DNA from: Lachnospiraceae bacterium Zagget3
GTDB lineage: Bacteria; Bacillota_A; Clostridia; Lachnospirales; Lachnospiraceae
Length of the DNA: 64,000 nucleotides
Assembly: GCA_001941025.1 (NCBI GenBank)
Contig: MSHE01000015.1
Coordinates: 62,001 to 126,000 of the forward strand
Direction of reading: 5' to 3'
This document shows positions 8,058-15,923 of the stretch, in pieces. The notes below the pieces were generated by a model. It saw nothing but the letters and a program-made list of their open reading frames with translations, was not told the DNA's origin and searched no databases. The position numbers and the translations under genes are program-made. How positions within the stretch are numbered: the first letter of the stretch is position 1; each line of letters starts with the position of its first letter.

Positions 8058-8063
8058 TATACT
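8058..8063 (+). promoter_or_regulatory. -10 element upstream of trxA
   Basis: TATACT with a weak -35 (TGGATA) 17 bases upstream. It probably drives trxA-gltX. Confidence 0.45.
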
Positions 8064-8078
8064 AAAGGAGGACGTCGC

Positions 8079-8177
8079 GTGAGCGCAGGCCACATTAAAA
8101 AAGAATCGGAGGAATACGAATATGAGTGTCATAACGATTACAAGCGACAATTTTGCGGAGGAAGTATTAAACAGTGA
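8079..8177 (+). CDS. Possible 32-residue leader ORF overlapping the trxA start
   Basis: GTG at 8079 sits 7 bases after a near-perfect SD (AAAGGAGG). The frame runs 32 codons to TGA 8175-8177, crossing the trxA start codon in another frame. The peptide is charged, with no recognised family. It may only be an unused SD, or a translational regulator of trxA; it is listed because the ribosome-binding site is stronger than many in this window. Confidence 0.25.
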   Translation: MSAGHIKKESEEYEYECHNDYKRQFCGGSIKQ

Positions 8178-8430
8178 CAAGCCGGTCCTGGTGGATTTCT
8201 GGGCGAGTTGGTGCGGCCCCTGCAAGATGGTGAGTCCGATCGTGGATCAGATTGCGGAGGAGCGCTCCGACATCAAGGTCGGCAAGGTTAACGTGGACGA
8301 GGAGCAGAGTCTGGCCACCGAGTTTCAGGTGATGAGCATCCCGACGCTGCTCGTGTTTAAAGACGGCGAGCTGGCCAATCAGGCAATCGGCGCGATGCCG
8401 AAAGAGCAGATCCTGGCACTGCTTGGCTGA
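8122..8430 (+). CDS. trxA: Thioredoxin
   Basis: Cytoplasmic dithiol-disulfide oxidoreductase, 102 residues, normal length. The redox motif WCGPCKM is at about residues 30-36 after the typical VLVDFWAS strand, and the cis-proline region (MSIPTLLVFKDGE) is at about 72-84. The start ATG 8122 has SD CGGAGGAA. gltX follows after 21 bases, so the two are probably co-transcribed. It would reduce ribonucleotide-metabolism and stress enzymes in this anaerobe. Confidence 0.95.
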   Translation: MSVITITSDNFAEEVLNSDKPVLVDFWASWCGPCKMVSPIVDQIAEERSDIKVGKVNVDEEQSLATEFQVMSIPTLLVFKDGELANQAIGAMPKEQILALLG

Positions 8431-8451
8431 ACAGGCGCGGAGGAATTCCCT

Positions 8452-10170
8452 ATGACCAGACAGGAATTAGCCGATCTGATCTTTCCGGACGCGAAAGATG
8501 TTTCCTATTATGAAGAAAAATATCCCGCGCGGGACCTGCCCGAGGGGGCAGTCGTCACGCGCTTTGCGCCAAGCCCGACCGGCTTTGTCCACATCGGGGC
8601 GTTGGAACAGTGCATCGTGGAGACGCTTCTGGTAAAGCAGTCCGGCGGTGTACTGATCCTGCGGATCGAGGACACTGACCAAAAGCGGACGATCGAGGGC
8701 GGCGTCACGGGGATCCTCGACGCCATGCGCGATTTTGACATCGTGTTTACGGAGGGCATGACGAGCGATACGGACTCCGTCGGCGACTACGGCCCGTACC
8801 GCCAGACGCTTCGGCGCGAGATCTACGAGGCGTACGCGAAGTGGCTCGTCGCGAACGACCGGGCTTATCCCTGTTTCGCGACGGAGGAGGAGCTTGCCGC
8901 GCTGCGGCAAAAGCAGGAGGCGGCCGGCCTCGATACGATCGGATACTACGGCGAGTGGGCCATCTACCGGGACTTCCCTATCGAAGAGGCCGCGCAGCGC
9001 ATCGAAGCGGGCGACCCTTATGTCATCCGGTTCCGTTCGACGGGTACGCCGGACGGCAAGCTGACGATCAAGGATCTCGTCAAAGGGAAAGTGGAGCTGC
9101 CGCAAAACATCATGGACGTGGTGCTCTTAAAGGGCGACGGACTGCCCACCTACCACTTCGCGCACGCGGTGGACGACCATCTGATGCGCACGACGCATGT
9201 CATCCGTTCGAGCGAGTGGTTTCCCTCGGTAACGCTGCATTTGGAGCTGTTTTACGCGCTCGGCTTTAAGGCGCCGAAGTACTGCCACTACGCGCCGATG
9301 TTAAAGAGCGAGGAAAAGACCGATGAGAACGGCGCGCCCGTCCTCGACGAGGAGGGGAATCCGATCTTTATAAAACGCAAGATCAGCAAGCGCAAGGACC
9401 CGGAAGCGGCCGTCAGTTACTATCATGAGGCGGGCATTCCCCCCGAATCCGTAAAGGAATACCTGATGACCATCGCGAATTCCGATTTCGAGATGTGGCG
9501 GAAAAACAACGAGGACGCGGACCTCTATGACTTTCCGTTCTCCTGGAAAAAGATGAGCACGACGGAGGGCGCGCTGTTCGACATGGACAAGCTGCTCGAC
9601 GTCTCGAAAAATGTCATCGCGCGGTTTTCCGCGCAAAAAGTCTATGACGACGTGGATGCCTGGGCTAAGCGCTATGACGAGGCGCTCTTTGCCATGCTGC
9701 AAGATAAAGACTACGCGCTTCAAGTGTTCGGCATCGAGCGCGGCGCCGACATCAAAAAGAAGCGCAAGGATATCGGGCGCTGGTCGGACGTGCGGGACTA
9801 CATTTCCTATATGTACGACGATGTGTTTGAAGCCGCTGATATCGACTACGAGTACCAGCTGATCTCCGACAAAGAGACGCTCACGCAGATCTTTACACTG
9901 TATGTGGACGAGTACTACAACCAGGCAGATGACAACGGACAGTGGTTTGAGCGGATGAAGGACCTGGCTGAACGGCTCGGCTATGCCCGTGAGGTGAAGA
10001 TCTATAAACAGGACCCCGACGCGTGGCCGGGACATGTGGGAGACATCAGCACGGCGCTTCGGGTGGGTCTGACCGGCCGGAGAAATACGCCGGACCTCTA
10101 CCAGATCATGCAGGTGATGGGAGCGGAGCGGATCCGTGCCCGACTCGCGCTGGCGCTTGCGCGGCTGTAG
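8452..10170 (+). CDS. gltX: Glutamate--tRNA ligase (long clostridial form)
   Basis: Class I aminoacyl-tRNA synthetase charging tRNA with glutamate, 572 residues, about 90 longer than the common bacterial form. The HIGH signature is in APSPTGFVHIG (39-49), followed by RIEDTDQKR (glutamate recognition). The KMSKS-type loop is KISKRKDP (about residue 310). The C-terminal anticodon-binding helical domain ends with GRRNTPDLYQIMQVMGAERIRARL. SD GGAGGAA upstream of ATG 8452. Whether it is discriminating or also charges tRNA-Gln cannot be told from sequence alone. Confidence 0.9.
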   Translation: MTRQELADLIFPDAKDVSYYEEKYPARDLPEGAVVTRFAPSPTGFVHIGALEQCIVETLLVKQSGGVLILRIEDTDQKRTIEGGVTGILDAMRDFDIVFTEGMTSDTDSVGDYGPYRQTLRREIYEAYAKWLVANDRAYPCFATEEELAALRQKQEAAGLDTIGYYGEWAIYRDFPIEEAAQRIEAGDPYVIRFRSTGTPDGKLTIKDLVKGKVELPQNIMDVVLLKGDGLPTYHFAHAVDDHLMRTTHVIRSSEWFPSVTLHLELFYALGFKAPKYCHYAPMLKSEEKTDENGAPVLDEEGNPIFIKRKISKRKDPEAAVSYYHEAGIPPESVKEYLMTIANSDFEMWRKNNEDADLYDFPFSWKKMSTTEGALFDMDKLLDVSKNVIARFSAQKVYDDVDAWAKRYDEALFAMLQDKDYALQVFGIERGADIKKKRKDIGRWSDVRDYISYMYDDVFEAADIDYEYQLISDKETLTQIFTLYVDEYYNQADDNGQWFERMKDLAERLGYAREVKIYKQDPDAWPGHVGDISTALRVGLTGRRNTPDLYQIMQVMGAERIRARLALALARL

Positions 10171-10223
10171 TTTTTGTGCACTATTACCAACAGGTTTGAA
10201 AAAATTTTCGGCGGGTTGTACAA

Positions 10224-10252
10224 GTGACAGATCGTACAATCCGCTGTATACT
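10224..10252 (+). promoter_or_regulatory. Promoter of the PP2C-kinase-surface protein cassette
   Basis: GTGACA (-35, 10224-10229), 17-base spacer, TATACT (-10, 10247-10252). It implies a leader of about 150 bases before the ATG at 10407. Confidence 0.6.
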
Positions 10253-10268
10253 CTAATTACAAATCTTT

Positions 10269-10302
10269 GACCGGACCGAATCGAGGGCCCGGTCGGATTT
10301 TC
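10269..10302 (+). other. Leader hairpin with T-tract upstream of the PP2C gene
   Basis: GACCGG / CCGGTC stem (10269-10274 with 10289-10294), 14-base loop, then GGATTTT. A second small stem CGGC/GCCG with TTTT after follows at about 10302-10325. It could be an attenuator inside the leader or, less likely, a late terminator for gltX. Confidence 0.35.
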
Positions 10303-10406
10303 GGCAGAACAGCCGGAACTTTTCTGAAATTCTGTGATCTTCCAATACTTTCTGTAAAGATCCATCTGAATTCCAGTGTTCACTTTCATAGTAAGAAAGG
10401 CTTTTT

Positions 10407-11207
10407 ATGATGCGGTTTATCGCAACGGCGGATACCGACATCGGAAACGCGAGGGAAGCCAATCAGGACAGCCTGCTGATCCGCCACGCGGCGACGCCCG
10501 CCGGGGAAGTGCTGCTGTGCGTCGTGTGTGACGGGATGGGCGGACTCTCAAAAGGAGAGCTCGCCAGCGCCACGGTGGTCCGCGTGTTCTCGGACTGGTT
10601 TGACCGGGAACTGTCCGGAGGAGACGGGGCATTTGACCTCCGGACGACGGCGGCACAGTGGGAGGCGGCTTTGGACAACGCGAACCGGACACTTTCGATG
10701 TACGGAGAAAAACACCAGATTCACCTGGGGACCACGTTTTCCGGGATTCTGTTTGCCGGCGGCAGATACCTGCTTTGCCACGTGGGGGATTCCAGGATCT
10801 ATCATATCGACCGGCACGCGCGCCAGCTGACGGAGGATCAGACGCTCGTCGGACGGGAAGTCCGGGAGGGACATCTGACAAAGGAACAGGCACGGCATGA
10901 TAAGCGGCGGAGTGTGCTGCTCCAGTGCGTGGGCGCGTCGGCGTCCGTCAAGCCGCAGATGATGGTCGGAAAGGCAAAGGCCGGCGTCTATCTGCTGTGT
11001 TCGGACGGACTCTATCACGAGACGACCGCCCGGGAAATGGCCGCGTCGCTGGCCCCCGGCACGCTGCGCGACCGGTGGGCGATGCACGGCGGCGCGCGCA
11101 GCCTGATCGATCTGGCCAAATCGCGGGGGGAGACGGACAACATTTCCGCCCTCCTCGCGCGGGTGTGGACCGGGAGAAGCGCAGGCGCGGGGAGGCGATG
11201 TGATTGA
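10407..11207 (+). CDS. PP2C-family Ser/Thr protein phosphatase
   Basis: Metal-dependent phosphatase of the PrpC/Stp type, 266 residues, cytoplasmic (no membrane segment). All usual motifs are visible: DIGNAREANQDS near the N-terminus, CDGMGG with metal-binding Asp42, GTTFSGILF and CHVGDSRIY in the middle, CSDGLYHE near residue 196 and ETDNISALL near the C-terminus. Gene order predicts that it reverses the action of the kinase encoded next, whose GTG start overlaps this gene by 8 bases. A GAAAGG SD precedes ATG 10407. Confidence 0.92.
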   Translation: MMRFIATADTDIGNAREANQDSLLIRHAATPAGEVLLCVVCDGMGGLSKGELASATVVRVFSDWFDRELSGGDGAFDLRTTAAQWEAALDNANRTLSMYGEKHQIHLGTTFSGILFAGGRYLLCHVGDSRIYHIDRHARQLTEDQTLVGREVREGHLTKEQARHDKRRSVLLQCVGASASVKPQMMVGKAKAGVYLLCSDGLYHETTAREMAASLAPGTLRDRWAMHGGARSLIDLAKSRGETDNISALLARVWTGRSAGAGRRCD

Positions 11208-12897
11208 GATCGGATCGGTACTCGATGAAAAATACGAGATCTTAAAACAGATCGGAACGGGCGGCATGTCCCGTGTCTACCTGGCCTTGGATCTGCGCTT
11301 AAAAAAGCAGTGGGCCGTAAAGGAGGTTTCAAAACAGGAAAACGGACAAAACGACGCGGTCATTTTGTCCGGCCTGCTGGCGGAAGCGGAGATCATGAAG
11401 CGGCTGGATCATCCGGCATTGCCGCGGATCGTAGACATCCTGGAGGACGCGGACCGTCTCTGTATCGTCATGGACTATATCGAGGGGGAACCCTTAGACC
11501 GGATTCTGAAGGAACACGGGGCCCTGCCGGAGGAACTGGTCGTAAACTGGGCAAAACAAATCGGGGACGCGCTCCTCTACCTCCATTCCCGGAAACCGCC
11601 GATCATCTATCGGGACATGAAGCCTTCCAATGTCATCCTCGGGCCGGAGGGCAACATCAAGATCATTGATTTCGGGATTGCCCGGGAGTATAAGGAGAGG
11701 AGCCGGGCGGACACGACCGTGCTCGGCACAAGAGGCTACGCGTCGCCGGAACACTACGGCGCGCGCCAGACCGATGCCCGCTCGGACATCTACACCCTCG
11801 GCATGACGCTGCACCATCTGTTGACCGATGTCAGCCCGCGCGCGCCGGGGTATGTCTATCACCCGGTGCGGTATTGGAATCCAAAAATTTCTGAGGGCTT
11901 GAACATTGTGATCGACCGGTGCGCGGCGCTCGATCCGAAGGAGCGCTATCCGGACTGCAGGGCGCTGTTGTATGACCTGGAACACATTTCCCACCTCACG
12001 GCGGATCATCAAAAAAAGCAAAAGAGACATCTGCGGATGTTTCTGATGACCGCGTCGCTCGCGGCTGTTTTATTTACGGCCGGATTCTCTTTTCGTCTCG
12101 GGGAGACCTATCTCACACGGGAGCGGTATCTTTCCCTTCTGTCGGTTCTTTCGTCTCTGTCCCTGGAAGAAAAATGGAACAATTATGAGGAAGCGATCGC
12201 GATCCGTCCGGCGGACCCGACGGCATATCTGCGCCTGGTGGAGGCCATCGAGGAAGAGGGGACATTTGACCGTGCGGTAAGCGACGCGTTTTTATCCCTC
12301 TACAATGAGAACCGGGAGCAGCTTGACGCATCCTCTGCCGCGGTGGAGGAATTAAACTATCGCATCGGAATCCTGTATTTTACCTATTACACTGACGGAG
12401 AGGAGGGCGGGAGTTTTTCCGCCCGGGTGCAGAAAGCCTACCCGTTTTTCGCGGCGAATCAGGAGGACGCGGAAGAGGCGGAGGCATTTGAGGACCGGGA
12501 TCTGTCCGCGTGTTACTACCGGATCTGCAGTTTCTATCGGACGTATGTCTTAAGCCCGGTCGGGGGAACGGAGGCCGGGAGGGAAGACTATCTGGAATTG
12601 ATCAGGGCGATGGACGAATGCGTCGACCTCGTGCTGTCGGCGAGCCATTATGACCAGCTGGCTCTGTACAACGGGATCTTCCTGCTGCTGTACGACCAGA
12701 GGGAGGGGATGGCCGCGGTAGATGTGCCGGAGGAACAGGTTTTGGGTCTGCTCGACCGGGTGTGGAGCAGGACCGTGGTCCTGTCCGTGACAAAGGAAGA
12801 GTCGGCTGCGCTGCAAACAGAGATTTTGGACCACTACAGGGTATATCGGGAAGCCGTGGAAAGAACCTATGACTATAAGGAGGTGCGCGATGACTGA
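11200..12897 (+). CDS. Transmembrane Ser/Thr protein kinase, PknB-like, without PASTA repeats
   Basis: 565 residues from GTG 11200 (SD GGGGAGGCG). N-terminal kinase domain: glycine loop IGTGGMSRVYLA (18-29), ATP lysine K41 in AVKEV, catalytic loop IIYRDMKPSN in which His of HRD is Tyr137, DFG at 157-159, activation segment LGTRGYASPEHYG. One transmembrane helix (about 277-299) leads to an outside region of about 265 residues that is helical and acidic, with spaced tyrosines, perhaps TPR-like; PASTA repeats are absent. Overlaps with both neighbouring genes indicate a tightly coupled operon with the phosphatase, a small membrane protein and a surface protein. Confidence 0.9.
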   Translation: MIEIGSVLDEKYEILKQIGTGGMSRVYLALDLRLKKQWAVKEVSKQENGQNDAVILSGLLAEAEIMKRLDHPALPRIVDILEDADRLCIVMDYIEGEPLDRILKEHGALPEELVVNWAKQIGDALLYLHSRKPPIIYRDMKPSNVILGPEGNIKIIDFGIAREYKERSRADTTVLGTRGYASPEHYGARQTDARSDIYTLGMTLHHLLTDVSPRAPGYVYHPVRYWNPKISEGLNIVIDRCAALDPKERYPDCRALLYDLEHISHLTADHQKKQKRHLRMFLMTASLAAVLFTAGFSFRLGETYLTRERYLSLLSVLSSLSLEEKWNNYEEAIAIRPADPTAYLRLVEAIEEEGTFDRAVSDAFLSLYNENREQLDASSAAVEELNYRIGILYFTYYTDGEEGGSFSARVQKAYPFFAANQEDAEEAEAFEDRDLSACYYRICSFYRTYVLSPVGGTEAGREDYLELIRAMDECVDLVLSASHYDQLALYNGIFLLLYDQREGMAAVDVPEEQVLGLLDRVWSRTVVLSVTKEESAALQTEILDHYRVYREAVERTYDYKEVRDD

Positions 12898-13168
12898 GAC
12901 ATTTCGGCTGCTGTCCGGCGTTTCGTTTTTGCTGTCCGGGGTGCTGGGAATGGCCGCGGTCGTTTTCTGGCTGCAGTTTCACATCCCCGCGGCTGTGGGG
13001 GAGTTAAGCGGCCGCGCGGCAAAAAGAGCTGTCCGGCGGCTGCGGGAGGACAACAAGGCGGCGGCAGAGCAAGACGAAGAGATAACGGAACCATTGGATA
13101 ACATTATGATCATTCACACCGATGAGGTGATCGAAGAGGAGGGATTGGAAAAAAATGAAGAGGAATGA
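12890..13168 (+). CDS. Small single-pass membrane protein of the kinase operon
   Basis: 92 residues from ATG 12890, with an ideal SD (AAGGAGG) 6 bases away. One hydrophobic helix (about 10-32), then a basic stretch (GRAAKRAVRRLRED) and a strongly acidic C-terminus (DEVIEEEGLEKNEEE). The basic region suggests the tail faces the cytoplasm. It overlaps the kinase gene by 8 bases and the downstream gene by 14. The family is not recognised; it could be an adaptor or substrate of the kinase. Thr residues are present in the tail (EEITEPLD, IIHTDEV). Confidence 0.75.
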   Translation: MTETFRLLSGVSFLLSGVLGMAAVVFWLQFHIPAAVGELSGRAAKRAVRRLREDNKAAAEQDEEITEPLDNIMIIHTDEVIEEEGLEKNEEE

Positions 13169-15866
13169 AAACGAAAAATGCAGACACCTTCGAGACGCGC
13201 GGGTCGTGCGGATCAGGCGGATCGCCGGAGGGCTGTGCGCCATCGCGCTGATGACCTGTCTGGCCTCGGCCGCGCTGCGCGCCGTGCCGGCGCAGGCGGA
13301 GACACAAGGCTGCGCGATCACGCTCACGCCCTCCGCGCCGGCGGTGGACAACGGGATCGCGGATGTGTACGGCTACTATAACGCACAGAGCGCGGTCTTC
13401 GTCGATCTCTGCGTGCAGGCAAACGGGCAGGACAACGGAATCCGCAGTATCGAGTACTGGATCACGGACGGGACCCGGAGCGGTGAGAGCGCGGCAGAGT
13501 ATGGCATCTTGTATGAGGACCCGTATGTGGAAGAAGTTATAGAAGAATCGGAAGAACCTGAGACACCGGAGACACCGGAGGAACCGGCAGAACCGGCGGC
13601 GTCCGAAGAACCGGCGGCGCCCGAAGAGCCGGCTCTCCCGGAAGAACCGGATACGCCAGCAGAACCGGCGACGCCTGAGGAACCGGCGATGCCCGAGGAG
13701 CCGGACGAGCCGGAAACGCCCGAAGAGCCGGAAACGCCCGATGAGCCGGATGAGCCGGGCGACACGGAAGACGCCGATGACCCGGGCGACACGGAAGATG
13801 CCAATGAGCCGGGCGACACAGAAGACGCCGATGACCCGGGCAACACAGAAGACGCCGGGGAGCCGGACGGCACGGAGGACGCCGCCGACTCGTCCGCCGC
13901 GGAGGAAGGCGGCAGGGAGGATGGGTCTGACGACCCGGACGATACGGACCAGCCTGGCGAAGAGGCGGAAGACACGGAAGGCACCGGTGACGCGGAGCCG
14001 CCGGACGAGGAGCCTGACGACCCGGAGACACCCGGGGAACCGGAAGAGCCGGAAACGCCCGACGAGCCGGAGGAGCCGGAGGCCCCCGCAGAGCCGGACG
14101 AGCCGGAGGCCCCCGTAGAGCCGGACGAGCCGGAGACACCCGTAGAGCCGGACGAACCGAAGGAGCCGACCGTGCCGGACGAGCCGAAGCAGCCGACAGA
14201 GTCGAAAGAGCCGGTCGCGACGGCAGAGCCAGAGACACCCGACGAGCCGACGGAGCAGCACAAGTTTTTGGAATCCTGGGAGGGCCGCGTTTCGGTTGAC
14301 ACCGCCCGGTATCACAGCAACGAGGTTTTGGTCTGTGTGAGAGCGACAGACCGGGAGGGGGTTTCCCGGGAGATGACGGTACAACTGGCCATTGACACGG
14401 CTGCCCCGGCCGTTACCGTCTCTTACGACAATAACGAAGCGGTAAACGGGCAGTATTTCAACGAAGCCCGCACGGCGACCGTTGTGATCACGGAACCAAA
14501 CTTTGATGTCGGCTGCGTGTCATTTGGACAGAGCGCGCGAACAGCCGCGGGGGAGGACGAAGAGCCCACGGTGTTGTGGCATCACAACGGGGATGTTCAC
14601 ACGGCACTGGTCTCCTTCACGGCGGACGGTACCTACACGCTTGATGTAAGGGCAAGCGACCTCGCGGGAAACACAGGTGGCCCGGCGGATTACGGAAACG
14701 CCGCGGCCGCGACGGAATTTACAATCGACCGCAGCGAGCCGGAGGTGGAGATCGCGGGCGTTTCCGACCACCACGGGTACAGCGGCAGCGTCGCGCCGCA
14801 AGTGAAGCTGTATGACCGCAATTTTGCCGACTACGAGATCTCCCTGACGCGAACGCGTTTGGACGAGATCGATGTGGATGTGACGGACACCTTTTTTCCC
14901 GAACAGACACTGTCGGAAGAGGGAGGAGATCTGTTGTGTGAGACCTTCGCGCGGGTCCGGGACAACGACGGGATTTATACACTCCGCGCGCGGGCAGCGG
15001 ATCTCGCCGGAAATGAGAGTGAAGCGAGCGTCACCTTCTCCGTCAATCGGTTTGGATCGGTCTATGTGTTCAGCGATTATCTGATCTCGCTCATTCAAAA
15101 CGGCGGGGCCTACGCGCAGGAGATCGAACAGGATCTGGTGATCACGGAATACAATGCCAGCGGACTCCGGCCCGGCTCCCTCCTGATCGATATCACGCGG
15201 GACTCCCGTCCGATGACGGAGGTGGTCTGCGACACGAAACCGGCCGCTGCCGGCGCGGCTGCCACAGGCAGCAGCGGCTGGTATGAATACCGCTACACGC
15301 TTGACAGACAAAACTTTGCCGCGGACGGAGTCTACAAGATTTCCCTTTCTTCCGAGGATGAGGCCGGCAACACGCCGGACAGCGCCGGCTCGACGGGCAC
15401 GGACCTTTTGTTCCGGGTGGATGGAACGGAGCCGGAGATCACGGGAAGCGCGAAGACGGATGAAAGCGGCATCCTGGAGGAGGGCGAAAATTTCGCGTAC
15501 ACCGCCTATGATACGATGGGCCTTACTTCTCTGGAAGTGTATGTGGACGGGACGCTTTTCGGCGACGCGATCACGGAGTTTGGGGAAGATGCCAACCACT
15601 ACACGGGAACGCTTTCCCTGCCGGCAAACGCCGCCGAACAGGAAGTCCGATTCGTGGCAGCAGACCGGGCGGGCAATGTTGCGGATGTCCGCTACGGGGC
15701 GCCGTCCGGCATCCGCACGATCCGGGAGTTTCTCTCCGCGCCCGCTGCCGCGCTGAAACAATTGGCGGAAAGGGGCGTCCTGCTGCCCGTGATCATCGGG
15801 GTAGTCATCGCTGCCGCGGTCCTCTTCGCCCTGCTGTTCGCGCGGAAAAAATTTAGTCAAAAATAG
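13155..15866 (+). CDS. Pro/Glu-rich, Ig-like cell-surface protein with C-terminal membrane anchor
   Basis: 903 residues. An N-terminal signal/anchor (about 22-47) is followed by a short domain, then a long low-complexity region (about 125-370) dominated by EEP, DEPE and PGDTEDA units. Residues about 385-860 form several beta-rich Ig-like modules with recurring phrases (DREGVSREMTV, ASDLAGNTGGPADY, AADLAGNESEASVTF, SSEDEAGNTPDS, AADRAGNVADV). One C-terminal transmembrane helix (LPVIIGVVIAAAVLFALLFA) and a basic tail follow. The extended Pro/acidic region probably spans the wall as a stalk. It lies last in the phosphatase-kinase operon, so its export, assembly or sensing may be tied to phosphorylation. 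SD GGAGGG is 11 bases from the ATG. Confidence 0.8.
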   Translation: MKRNENEKCRHLRDARVVRIRRIAGGLCAIALMTCLASAALRAVPAQAETQGCAITLTPSAPAVDNGIADVYGYYNAQSAVFVDLCVQANGQDNGIRSIEYWITDGTRSGESAAEYGILYEDPYVEEVIEESEEPETPETPEEPAEPAASEEPAAPEEPALPEEPDTPAEPATPEEPAMPEEPDEPETPEEPETPDEPDEPGDTEDADDPGDTEDANEPGDTEDADDPGNTEDAGEPDGTEDAADSSAAEEGGREDGSDDPDDTDQPGEEAEDTEGTGDAEPPDEEPDDPETPGEPEEPETPDEPEEPEAPAEPDEPEAPVEPDEPETPVEPDEPKEPTVPDEPKQPTESKEPVATAEPETPDEPTEQHKFLESWEGRVSVDTARYHSNEVLVCVRATDREGVSREMTVQLAIDTAAPAVTVSYDNNEAVNGQYFNEARTATVVITEPNFDVGCVSFGQSARTAAGEDEEPTVLWHHNGDVHTALVSFTADGTYTLDVRASDLAGNTGGPADYGNAAAATEFTIDRSEPEVEIAGVSDHHGYSGSVAPQVKLYDRNFADYEISLTRTRLDEIDVDVTDTFFPEQTLSEEGGDLLCETFARVRDNDGIYTLRARAADLAGNESEASVTFSVNRFGSVYVFSDYLISLIQNGGAYAQEIEQDLVITEYNASGLRPGSLLIDITRDSRPMTEVVCDTKPAAAGAAATGSSGWYEYRYTLDRQNFAADGVYKISLSSEDEAGNTPDSAGSTGTDLLFRVDGTEPEITGSAKTDESGILEEGENFAYTAYDTMGLTSLEVYVDGTLFGDAITEFGEDANHYTGTLSLPANAAEQEVRFVAADRAGNVADVRYGAPSGIRTIREFLSAPAAALKQLAERGVLLPVIIGVVIAAAVLFALLFARKKFSQK
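13545..14255 (+). repeat. Low-complexity Pro/Glu coding repeat
   Basis: About 700 bases of short degenerate units such as GAGCCGGA coding for Glu-Pro-Glu/Asp. At 13749-13883 it contains five 27-base units (consensus DEPGDTEDA). The composition keeps two antisense frames open; these are not genes. Confidence 0.85.
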
Positions 15867-15889
15867 GAAAATTTTCATGGAAAAAGTAA

Positions 15890-15917
15890 TTGTATCTGCA
15901 AAAAAAATTGCTATACT
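15890..15917 (+). promoter_or_regulatory. Promoter of the alpha-galactosidase gene, predicted leaderless
   Basis: TTGTAT (15890-15895), 16-base spacer, TATACT (15912-15917). The A of the start codon (15924) is 7 bases past the -10, where transcription should begin. Confidence 0.65.
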
Positions 15918-15923
15918 GGAGAC

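Noticed and set aside
9301..10389. Minus-strand frame opposite gltX
   Set aside because: Shadow of the synthetase gene caused by high GC content; no SD or domain.
13110..14384. Long minus-strand frames (Arg/Leu-rich and Ser/Gly-rich) opposite the Pro/Glu stalk
   Set aside because: Low-complexity GAG/CCG repeats keep antisense frames open. The composition is unnatural and there is no SD.
13155..15866. Ice-binding or collagen-like protein
   Set aside because: There is no Gly-X-Y periodicity and no T-x-T arrays; the repeats are Pro/Glu/Asp-based.
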